From DATHWB01 sp041744795 (GTDB lineage: Bacteria > Actinomycetota > Acidimicrobiia > Spongiisociales > ZC4RG35): a stretch of DNA of 46,846 nucleotides. The stretch lies in NCBI GenBank assembly GCA_041744795.1, contig JBGTKD010000135.1, positions 1-46,846 of the forward strand. The letters run 5' to 3'. Below are positions 16,023 through 22,948 of this stretch, piece by piece. The notes under the pieces are model-generated. The model had not been told where the DNA came from. It did no database searches and saw nothing but the letters and a program-made list of their open reading frames with translations. How positions within the stretch are numbered: position 1 is the stretch's first letter; the number at the start of each line of letters is the position of its first letter. The position numbers were made by a program, and so were the translations under genes.

Positions 16023-17792
16023 TCAGAGGTCTATCGGGTCGACGTCTATCCGAACTCGTAGTCCCGAGTCTCGCCATCGCTGCACCAGTGGCCGGAGCAG
16101 CGTCTTGGCGCGGCCGAGATCCGGGGCCTGAAGCAGCCACCGCATGGCTTCGCCACGCGCCGCGGGCCCAAGCACTTCGCATTCGGTTTCGACAGTCGAC
16201 AGATCTTTGGGCTCCCCACCGGCAACCTCGATCACAAGCAACTCGCCTGCGGGTGGATAGCCCATCGCGGCCCGCTCCTGAAGCTCGGCCGCCATCGCCG
16301 TGATCGGGTCGGCTTTCACAAGCGCCCGCACCACAGGATGGGAGGGATCCGACGTTTGGACGATCATGCGTTTGCCCGAGCCGCGACCGACGAGGGTTGC
16401 AAGTCTCGCGCCAAGCCGCAGGGCGTCCTCAGCCGAGCGATAGTTGGTCCCGTGGATCAGCCCATCGATGTCGGGGATGACTACGAGGTCCAGGTCGGCC
16501 CACCCGAGGAGATCACGTTCGGTTCCAACCACGACGGCGGCCTCTTTGGGTGCGGCGCCGACCAGGTCCGCTCCGACGATCCTGGAGGTCTCGGCCACCA
16601 AACGCCCGACGCCGGCGCCGAGAGCTTCGAACCGGCCCGCCCCGCACTCGACGCAAGCTCCGAGAGGAGAGCCACAGCGTGTGCAAGTCTCGCCAGGGTC
16701 GGGACGCGACCCGCAGACCGGACAGCGTCGGATGGTCCGGCACGCCACACACCACGTGGCTGCCGAGTAACCCTTGCGGTGACCGAAGACGAAACAACGT
16801 CCCCCTCGTCTTGTGACTGCGGACAAGGCCCGACGTACCGGTTCGGCGAGCAACTGACCACCACCGGAGTGTTCTCGTCGATCCACAACTTCTACGAGCG
16901 GCCAGAGCCTGCCAGCCTCGGAACGAACGACCCGCGGACCTGTTGCGAGGATCTCAGCACTTGGGGTCGGCCCGACGACCACGAGTGGGAACTTCTCATT
17001 CAGCGAGCGGTGTCTGACCAGGTCCCTGGCGTGCACCGTCGGCGTCTGGCGGTCCTTCATCGCCCTCCGGCCATCTTGGAGGATGAAGACCGCGCCGATG
17101 CTTGCAACCGGCCACGCTGCCACCCGCGGCGTCCCCACGACCACAGACGGTTCGAGGGATCGGCCCCATGCCCCTGTGATCGAGCGGTCGGGCATATCTC
17201 CGTGGGCGATGACCGTGTGTCCCGGTGCGGCGGCTGACAGATTCTCGAATATGGCCTCGGCTTCGCTGGTAGTCGAGACGATCACCACGCTCGATCGACC
17301 GTGCGCCAGCAGGCTCAGGGCGGTAGCCCGGATCATTTCGAAAGGCTCGTCTGACGCCAGTAGGGCGGTAGGCCGGATGCGCCTGCCCGCAAGGGCGGCG
17401 TCGACGACCTCCGCCAGGGGCTCGCCCGTCGACCGGGGCGCAGGGTTGGTCCTAGCTTGGGGCTTGCGAGGATTGTTGGGTGGTGCGGCCCGCTCCAGCA
17501 TGGAGGACAGTGGGCTCACGTAGTGCTGGGCGGCCCAGGTGAGAGTGTCGAACAAGGCTGGGTGAAACACCGGTACGTCACCGGACAAAGCGGCGACAGG
17601 TTTGAGCCCAGGACGGGCACCGTCCTCGACGCCGATCACGTAGCCACGAACCCTGCGCCCTCCCAGCGGGACCCGCACGAGCGATCCGACCTCGAGCGTG
17701 GCGTCGAACTGCTCTGGGATGAGGTAGCGAAATCCGCCGTCCACAGAGAACGACGGGACCGCGGGTACGACGAGCGCCGTGCGAGGCGTCAG
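16023..17792 (-). CDS. priA: PriA-like primosomal protein lacking ATPase motifs
   Basis: PriA restarts stalled replication forks. This 589-residue protein keeps the N-terminal DNA-binding region (VPSFSVDGGFRYLIPEQF, GSLVRVPLGGRRVRGYVIG), the HARDLVRHRSL segment and four CxxC zinc pairs (CVAC, CPVC, CTRC, CVEC). The Walker A position reads LLASDEPFEM instead of GxTGSGKT, and the DEEH position reads LQDGRRA, so it should not hydrolyse ATP. PriA-like proteins without these motifs are known in actinobacteria. No ATG, GTG or TTG lies at the expected N-terminus. A CTG at 17792 forms a CTGA overlap with the metK stop and would give the complete domain. A GTG further in would delete the first strand. 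Confidence 0.88.
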   Translation of the reverse strand: MTPRTALVVPAVPSFSVDGGFRYLIPEQFDATLEVGSLVRVPLGGRRVRGYVIGVEDGARPGLKPVAALSGDVPVFHPALFDTLTWAAQHYVSPLSSMLERAAPPNNPRKPQARTNPAPRSTGEPLAEVVDAALAGRRIRPTALLASDEPFEMIRATALSLLAHGRSSVVIVSTTSEAEAIFENLSAAAPGHTVIAHGDMPDRSITGAWGRSLEPSVVVGTPRVAAWPVASIGAVFILQDGRRAMKDRQTPTVHARDLVRHRSLNEKFPLVVVGPTPSAEILATGPRVVRSEAGRLWPLVEVVDRREHSGGGQLLAEPVRRALSAVTRRGGRCFVFGHRKGYSAATWCVACRTIRRCPVCGSRPDPGETCTRCGSPLGACVECGAGRFEALGAGVGRLVAETSRIVGADLVGAAPKEAAVVVGTERDLLGWADLDLVVIPDIDGLIHGTNYRSAEDALRLGARLATLVGRGSGKRMIVQTSDPSHPVVRALVKADPITAMAAELQERAAMGYPPAGELLVIEVAGGEPKDLSTVETECEVLGPAARGEAMRWLLQAPDLGRAKTLLRPLVQRWRDSGLRVRIDVDPIDL

Positions 17793-18982
17793 AGGTCTGC
17801 CGCCGCCGCCAAAGCGGTCGCCATCTCCGTGTTCTCCCAGGGGAAGTCCGCTCGACCGAAGTGCCCGTACGCGGTCGTCTGTCGAAAGATCGGGGCGCGA
17901 AGGCCGAGACGGCTGATGATGGCGGCCGGCCTGAAGTCGAACAGGTCGGTGAGGGCTGCCTCCAGACGTTCGGGGGAAACCTCCTCGGTTCCAAACGTCT
18001 CGGTATGGATCGAAAAGGGCCGTGCTTGGCCGATGGCGTATGCCAGCTGCACCTCGCATCTGCTCGCCAATCCTGCTGCGACTACGTTCTTGGCGGCATG
18101 GCGGGCGGCGTAGGTGGCGGATCTGTCCACCTTCGTCGAGTCCTTGCCTGAAAAAGCCCCACCGCCGTGACGGGCATAGCCCCCGTATGTATCGACGATA
18201 ATCTTGCGACCGGTGAGCCCGGTGTCTGCTACCGGTCCGCCAATCTCGAAACGGCCGGAAGGGTTGACGAGCAGTGGGACTTCTTCGCCCTCCAGGTGCT
18301 CGACAAGGACCGGGCGGACAACCTCAAGCTCTAGATCGACACGCAGGCGGGATAGGTCCACAGACGGGGCGTGGTGGGCCGAGATCAGAATGTTTGTCAC
18401 GGCCACCGGACGGTCGCCCTCGTAGCGGACGGTCACCTGGGTCTTTCCGTCTGGGCGTAGATAGTCCAGGATCCCCTTGCGACGGACCTCGCTCAGCCGT
18501 TCCGCGAGTCTGTGTGCCAGCTGAATTGGAAGAGGCATCAGCTCGGGCGTTTCGTTGCACGCGTAACCGAACATGATTCCCTGGTCCCCGGCCCCGAGCG
18601 CATCGAGTTCGTCGGTGCTGCCCATGCGAGCTTCGAGAGAATCCGACACCCCGTGTGCGATGTCTGGGCTCTGGCGATGGATTCTGACATCCACGTCGAT
18701 GGTGTCGGCAGCGAAGTCAGGGTCGAATCCGTCGTAGCCGATGTCGGCGACCACCTCGCGAACTATCGAGTCGACATCGAGCTTGGTCTCTGACGACACT
18801 TCGCCGGCAACAATCGCGATTCCAGTAGTTACCAGGGTCTCACAGGCCACCCGTGACATCGGATCACCTGTGATAGCGGCGTCCAGGACGGCGTCGGAAA
18901 TGGCGTCGGAAACCTTATCGGGGTGACCCTCCGTGACCGACTCCGAACTGAAATACCACGAGCGCAGCGGCTTGCCTTCCAC
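17789..18982 (-). CDS. metK: S-adenosylmethionine synthetase
   Basis: It makes SAM from methionine and ATP; SAM is used by several methyltransferases in this window. Family blocks are all present: SSESVTEGHPDKVSDAISDA, GAGDQGIMFGYACNETPE, RPDGKTQVTVRYEGD, GGPVADTGLTGRKIIVDTYGG, GGGAFSGKDSTKVDRSA, and the C-terminal GHFGRADFPWE. The start is uncertain: GTG at 18982 gives 397 residues and starts eight residues before the conserved block, whereas GTG at 19015 would add eleven residues and sit three bases after the coaBC stop. Neither has a clear Shine-Dalgarno. Confidence 0.95.
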   Translation of the reverse strand: MEGKPLRSWYFSSESVTEGHPDKVSDAISDAVLDAAITGDPMSRVACETLVTTGIAIVAGEVSSETKLDVDSIVREVVADIGYDGFDPDFAADTIDVDVRIHRQSPDIAHGVSDSLEARMGSTDELDALGAGDQGIMFGYACNETPELMPLPIQLAHRLAERLSEVRRKGILDYLRPDGKTQVTVRYEGDRPVAVTNILISAHHAPSVDLSRLRVDLELEVVRPVLVEHLEGEEVPLLVNPSGRFEIGGPVADTGLTGRKIIVDTYGGYARHGGGAFSGKDSTKVDRSATYAARHAAKNVVAAGLASRCEVQLAYAIGQARPFSIHTETFGTEEVSPERLEAALTDLFDFRPAAIISRLGLRAPIFRQTTAYGHFGRADFPWENTEMATALAAAADL

Positions 18983-19017
18983 TAGATCCGGGGAGACTAG
19001 TGGTGTGTCCGGCACGT

Positions 19018-20205
19018 TCAGATGTCGGTCAATACCCGCTCGGCAACGATCAGATCCCACAGGGCAACGGCCACTTCGGTCTTTGCCATCTGATCCCACT
19101 CGGTGACTTCGCCGTCTGGACGGACTATCGCCACCCGGTTCGTGTCCACGCCAAAACCTGACCCCGGCTCAGTCACATCATTGGCGACGAGAAGATCAAC
19201 ACCCTTGCGACGTGCCTTTTCCACAGCCCTGTCGAGTGATCCAGTCTCTGCCGCAAACCCAACGATGAACGGGCGCTGGGACCTGGAAGCGACAGACATG
19301 AGGATGTCGGGCGTCGGCTCGAGACGGATCTCAGGCGGTCCCGCATCCCGCGCCAATTTCGAGTCGGCGGCAGCTGCCGGCCGAAAGTCGGCCACCGCTG
19401 CAGCCATCACCGCGATGTCGGGTGCGAACTCATCCACGGCCGCCTGCATTTCTGCCGCTGATTCGACCTGTCGCCGATCGATCCCGGCACGGGACGGGAG
19501 GGAACTCGATGTGACCAGGACAACCTTGGCGCCTCGGCGGAAGGCCTCATCAGCGATGGCGTGGCCCATCTTGCCCGACGAGCGGTTGCCGATGTAGCGG
19601 ACGGGGTCAATTGCCTCTCTGGTACCACCGGCAGTCACGAGCACCGATACACCGTCGAGCGGACCGCTGAACAGCGCTTCCAACTCGCGCACGATCTCGT
19701 CTGGCTCCACCATTCGGCCTGTCCCGGAATCTCCTCCCGCCAGTTCACCTTCGACCGGACCGACAATGTGGAACCCGCTATCGGTCAGAGTTTCGATGTT
19801 CCGCCGCGTGGCTGGGTACTCCCACATCTCGGTGTGCATCGCCGGGGCGACAAGGACCGGAGCACGGGTGGCGACAACGGTTGCCGAAACTGGGTCTTCG
19901 CTAAGACCCAACGCGAGTCGGGCGATTGTTGCGGTCGTGGCTGGGGCAACGACGACCGCTTCGGCCCATCGACCGAGTTCGGTGTGAGGCGATACAGACT
20001 CAGGATGTCCCGTGAGCGACGTGACGACCGGGTACCCCGACAGTCCGGCAAGGGTTGCCGGACCCAAAAAGTCGACGGCGGACTTCGTCATGACGCAACG
20101 AACGTCGGCACCCTTTTCCAGGAGCCGACGCACGAGGTATGCAGACTTGTATGCGGCGATCCCTCCGCTGACGCCGACGACAATTCGCCGACCGTCCAAG
20201 GGCAT
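19018..20205 (-). CDS. coaBC: Bifunctional phosphopantothenoylcysteine synthetase/decarboxylase
   Basis: It adds cysteine to 4'-phosphopantothenate and decarboxylates the product for coenzyme A synthesis. The N-terminal flavin decarboxylase (CoaC, about 1-185) shows VGVSGGIAAYKSAYLVR, VVAPATTATIARLALG and PAMHTEMWEYPAT. The C-terminal CTP-dependent synthetase (CoaB) shows VTAGGTREAIDPVRYIGNRSSGKMG, AAAVADFRP and VGFAAETGSL. At 395 residues it is full length. The ATG shares its A with the rpoZ stop (TGATG). Confidence 0.95.
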   Translation of the reverse strand: MPLDGRRIVVGVSGGIAAYKSAYLVRRLLEKGADVRCVMTKSAVDFLGPATLAGLSGYPVVTSLTGHPESVSPHTELGRWAEAVVVAPATTATIARLALGLSEDPVSATVVATRAPVLVAPAMHTEMWEYPATRRNIETLTDSGFHIVGPVEGELAGGDSGTGRMVEPDEIVRELEALFSGPLDGVSVLVTAGGTREAIDPVRYIGNRSSGKMGHAIADEAFRRGAKVVLVTSSSLPSRAGIDRRQVESAAEMQAAVDEFAPDIAVMAAAVADFRPAAAADSKLARDAGPPEIRLEPTPDILMSVASRSQRPFIVGFAAETGSLDRAVEKARRKGVDLLVANDVTEPGSGFGVDTNRVAIVRPDGEVTEWDQMAKTEVAVALWDLIVAERVLTDI

Positions 20206-20426
20206 CAGGATTCCTCGGTCTCCACGGTGACTTTCCCAGCCGCGATCTCTTCCATTGCCAAAGTGAGCGGCTTACGGCTGAGCGAATACACCTGTGGTGG
20301 CACGTAATGGCCGATTCCACCGCCGAGCTGATGGAAATAAGCGTTGATCTGCCTGGCCCGGCGGGCAGAGACGATGACGGACGCGAATCGGTTTCCGACT
20401 TCGTCGATGACGTTTTCAATCTTCAT
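20205..20426 (-). CDS. rpoZ: RNA polymerase omega subunit
   Basis: A small subunit that helps RNA polymerase assembly. The 73 residues contain RFASVIVSARRARQINAYF, the conserved YxLVxxAAKRARQI-like helix in variant form, and RKPLTLAMEEIAAGKV. It lies in the conserved gmk-rpoZ-coaBC order. There is no Shine-Dalgarno before the ATG, but a -10-like TACACT ends seven bases upstream, so the mRNA may be leaderless here. Confidence 0.93.
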   Translation of the reverse strand: MKIENVIDEVGNRFASVIVSARRARQINAYFHQLGGGIGHYVPPQVYSLSRKPLTLAMEEIAAGKVTVETEES

Positions 20427-20433
20427 GCTCGCC

Positions 20434-20439
20434 AGTGTA
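20434..20439 (-). promoter_or_regulatory. Possible -10 element for a leaderless rpoZ mRNA
   Basis: TACACT (TANNNT class) lies seven bases before the rpoZ ATG in the 41-base gmk-rpoZ gap, and no Shine-Dalgarno is present. In actinobacteria this spacing is typical of transcripts starting at the ATG. A -35 at normal spacing is not evident; TTGACC further up is 26 bases away. Confidence 0.35.
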
Positions 20440-20467
20440 GGGCTGCGACGGTCCTGTTCCTACCCGG

Positions 20468-21055
20468 TCAAGGCTGTGACGCGATATCCAACAGCGCCTG
20501 GACTGCGTCTCCGATGTCGCCGTTGACCACAACATGATCGAAAAGAGAAGGTGCCACCGCCATGTCCCGCCTGGCGCGTTCCAGTCTGGCGGCTATCGCT
20601 GCTTCGTCGGTGTCCCCCCGGTGACGCAGTCTGCGTTCGAGTTCATCGAACGACGGTGGCGCGATCCAGATGAGGTCGGCATCGGGGAAGGAGGACCGGA
20701 CCTGCTTGGCGCCCTCCAACTCGATGTCGAGAATCACCACCTGGGACGCCTCACGGGCTCTGCGCACGGATTCGACGGGTGTCCCGTACAAATGGCCCCC
20801 GTACTCGGCCCATTCCACCAGGGCGTTGTCCTCGATCATCTGGTGAAATTGATCGCGGCTCACGAAGTGGTAATGGATCCCGTCTACTTCGGACGGACGG
20901 GGGTCGCGGGTCGTGGCAGAGACGCTGAACCCGTAGTCGAACTCCGATCGCAGGGCACGAAGGACAGTCGACTTTCCAACCCCACTGGGGCCGGAAACAA
21001 CGATGAGTCGTCCCTCAGGAGAATTCGGAGAGGAGTGCAGCTCGCTGGTTGTCAC
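20468..21055 (-). CDS. gmk: Guanylate kinase
   Basis: It phosphorylates GMP to GDP with ATP. The 195-residue protein has the P-loop GPSGVGKST (about 22-30), the GMP-binding region SATTRDPRPSEVDGIHYHFVS, GTPVESVRRA, ILDIELEGAKQV and the lid region RHRGDTDEAAIAARLERA. The only suitable start is a GTG at 21055, which places the first 14 codons inside the end of mihF (41-base overlap), the largest gene overlap in the window. The first ~14 residues are outside the conserved fold. Confidence 0.95.
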   Translation of the reverse strand: MTTSELHSSPNSPEGRLIVVSGPSGVGKSTVLRALRSEFDYGFSVSATTRDPRPSEVDGIHYHFVSRDQFHQMIEDNALVEWAEYGGHLYGTPVESVRRAREASQVVILDIELEGAKQVRSSFPDADLIWIAPPSFDELERRLRHRGDTDEAAIAARLERARRDMAVAPSLFDHVVVNGDIGDAVQALLDIASQP

Positions 21056-21329
21056 CGAGCCCCCGGAGACGGCGATTGTCGGCGATCCCTATCTCTTCCA
21101 TCATCCGCTTTGCCCTGATCTTGCCGGTACCCGGCATCGACGAGAGGACAGCGGCGATCTTGATACCTCCGATGAGATCGTCCTCCTCGGCCCGTTCCAA
21201 CAGCCCAGCGAAATCGAGTGAGCCTGACTTGAGGAGTTCCTTCACCTCGGCTCGCACCCGTCGCGCCTGTGCAGCTCTCTCCAGCGCGGCGGCGCGCTGT
21301 TCGTCTGACATCTTCGGTGGTTGTGGCAT
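21015..21329 (-). CDS. mihF: Actinobacterial integration host factor (mIHF)
   Basis: A nucleoid-associated DNA-binding protein of actinobacteria, unrelated in sequence to E. coli IHF; it is needed for phage L5 integration in mycobacteria. The 104 residues show an N-terminal basic helix (SDEQRAAALERAAQARRVRAEV) and a helix-two-turn-helix-like C-terminal domain (AAVLSSMPGTGKIRAKRMMEEIGI-RRLRGLGDNQRAALL). The PGTGKIRAKRMMEE segment resembles the H2TH-like DNA contact. Position between pyrF and gmk is diagnostic for Actinobacteria. Confidence 0.95.
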   Translation of the reverse strand: MPQPPKMSDEQRAAALERAAQARRVRAEVKELLKSGSLDFAGLLERAEEDDLIGGIKIAAVLSSMPGTGKIRAKRMMEEIGIADNRRLRGLGDNQRAALLSEFS

Positions 21330-21338
21330 CCACTGACT

Positions 21339-22043
21339 CTACCGACCGGCCGGCGCCGATTCCACGATCGAACGGGCTATTTCCTCAGCGGCCTTCGCGG
21401 GGTCTGGGGCAGCGGTGATGGGACGCCCGATGACAAGCAGGTCGGCTCCTCGGTCCAAAGCCTCGCGCGGTGTTGCCACTCTGGCTTGGTCGTCGGCGCC
21501 GCTGCCGGCTGGACGGATACCCGGCGTGACCCGCATCAGTTCGGGGGCGACTTGGACGACGTCTCCCAACTCCTTCACGGCGCACACGACTCCTTCTGCG
21601 CCTCCGTCGCGGGCGAGGCGCGCCATGCGGCTTACCTGTTTGCCGACGCTGTCGCCCATCCCGACGGTTGCAAGATCCGAACCTGACATGCTGGTGAGCA
21701 CGCTTATTGCCAGGATGCCGGCTTGGCCAGCGGAGGCTCCCCTCACCGCAGCTTCGAGCATCGCCGGACCGCCAGCGGCATGCACCGTGATCCAACGGGC
21801 ACCGGCACGAGCCAAATTGGCCGCTGCTCGTTCAACGGTGTTGGGAATATCGTGCAGCTTGGCGTCGCAAAAAACCGGTTTGCCCAATTCAGCCATCGCC
21901 GAGACAAGCACCGGCCCCGGTCCCGACAACAGTTCGAGACCCACTTTGAATGCACCGACGAACGGCGAGACCGCTCGAGCGAGCCGAATCGCCTCTTCGC
22001 CACTGGACACATCAAGGGCCACGGCTACCGGAATCTCGGTCAT
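21339..22043 (-). CDS. pyrF: Orotidine 5'-phosphate decarboxylase
   Basis: It converts OMP to UMP, the last pyrimidine step. The 234-residue barrel has VALDVSSGEEAIRLARAV, FKVGLELL, the catalytic DAKLHDIPNTVERAA (Lys-Asp network), GVVCAVKE and RVTPGIRPAG-DDQARVATP. This is the short bacterial PyrF type, not the longer type 2 protein common in mycobacteria. The ATG at 22043 overlaps the pyrD stop (ATGA); the frame continuing to 22418 is pyrD shadow. It is the last gene of the pyr operon. Confidence 0.95.
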   Translation of the reverse strand: MTEIPVAVALDVSSGEEAIRLARAVSPFVGAFKVGLELLSGPGPVLVSAMAELGKPVFCDAKLHDIPNTVERAAANLARAGARWITVHAAGGPAMLEAAVRGASAGQAGILAISVLTSMSGSDLATVGMGDSVGKQVSRMARLARDGGAEGVVCAVKELGDVVQVAPELMRVTPGIRPAGSGADDQARVATPREALDRGADLLVIGRPITAAPDPAKAAEEIARSIVESAPAGR

Positions 22044-22948
22044 GTTCCCGCTCCTTTGCCCACCAAATCCGCCAGCCGGAACTCGCCCATACGTTTCAGC
22101 AACTGCTTTGTCTCCTTGATGATGCGCCCCGCCGCTCGCGGCTCGGCGAAGTGAATCGTCCCGAGACCGACGGCACTCGCCCCAGCGAGCGTGTATTCGA
22201 TCACGTCGTGACCGGTGGCGACCCCGCCTAACCCCAGGATGGGTAGGTCTGGAATCGCCCTGTGGACTTCCAAGACGCATCGCAGAGCAATCGGCTTGAG
22301 CGGTATCCCCGAGTAGCCGCCGATCCCACCGCTGAGCAGAGGCTGGCGGCGTTCGATGTCGATACCGGCACCCCAGGCCGTGTTGGTCAGCACGACCCAA
22401 TCGGCACCCGCGGTCCAACAGGCAGCAGCCACGCCGGCAATGTCTTCTGAGTTGGGCGAGAGCTTGGCTGAGATCGGGACACTCACAGACTCTCGCACCG
22501 CCGCGACCACCTCAGCGCTCAGCTTGGCGTCGAGAGCGAAAAGGTGACCGTCGAGGTTGGGACAGGAGAGGTTGAGCTCAATCGAGGGAATGCCAGCTAC
22601 CTCCATCCGGACAGCTACCTGACGGAACCCCTCAACTGTCGTACCCACCGCCGAGCCCCAGACAGGTACGTCGACATCAGCGAGGTGGGGGGTCACCGAC
22701 TCGATCCAGGCTTCGATCCCGGGATTCTGGATGCCAATACCGTTGAGCATGCCGACGCCAGCCGGCGCGACGCGCGGTGCTGGTCGTCCCGTCCACGCCA
22801 CGTCGGAGACCGACTTGGCCACGGCTGCTCCGTAGTGGCGGAAATCGGTCACACCTCCGAAATCAGTCACACTTCCCACCGTCCCCGAAGCTGCAACCAA
22901 CGGTGACCTGAGGCTTACTGGGCCAAGGGTCGAGGTGAGGTCACTCAC
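22040..22948 (-). CDS. pyrD: Dihydroorotate dehydrogenase, class 1 (1B-like), catalytic subunit
   Basis: This FMN enzyme oxidises dihydroorotate to orotate. The 302-residue protein has the class 1 active-site Cys in ELNLSCPN, PLVAASGTVGS at the N-terminus, the NGIGIQNPG loop, TNTAWG, SGGIGGYSG and LGLGGVATGHDVIEYTLAGASAVGLGT. These features are typical of class 1B (NAD-dependent) enzymes, which lack a membrane anchor and normally pair with the FeS/FAD protein PyrK. No pyrK lies beside it: carB precedes it (GTGA overlap) and pyrF follows. The partner may be encoded elsewhere, or another electron acceptor is used. Confidence 0.93.
   Translation of the reverse strand: MSDLTSTLGPVSLRSPLVAASGTVGSVTDFGGVTDFRHYGAAVAKSVSDVAWTGRPAPRVAPAGVGMLNGIGIQNPGIEAWIESVTPHLADVDVPVWGSAVGTTVEGFRQVAVRMEVAGIPSIELNLSCPNLDGHLFALDAKLSAEVVAAVRESVSVPISAKLSPNSEDIAGVAAACWTAGADWVVLTNTAWGAGIDIERRQPLLSGGIGGYSGIPLKPIALRCVLEVHRAIPDLPILGLGGVATGHDVIEYTLAGASAVGLGTIHFAEPRAAGRIIKETKQLLKRMGEFRLADLVGKGAGT

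Noticed and set aside
16338..17237. Plus-strand open frame of 299 codons opposite priA
   Set aside because: No family features; Arg/Asp/Gly-rich composition typical of an antisense shadow.
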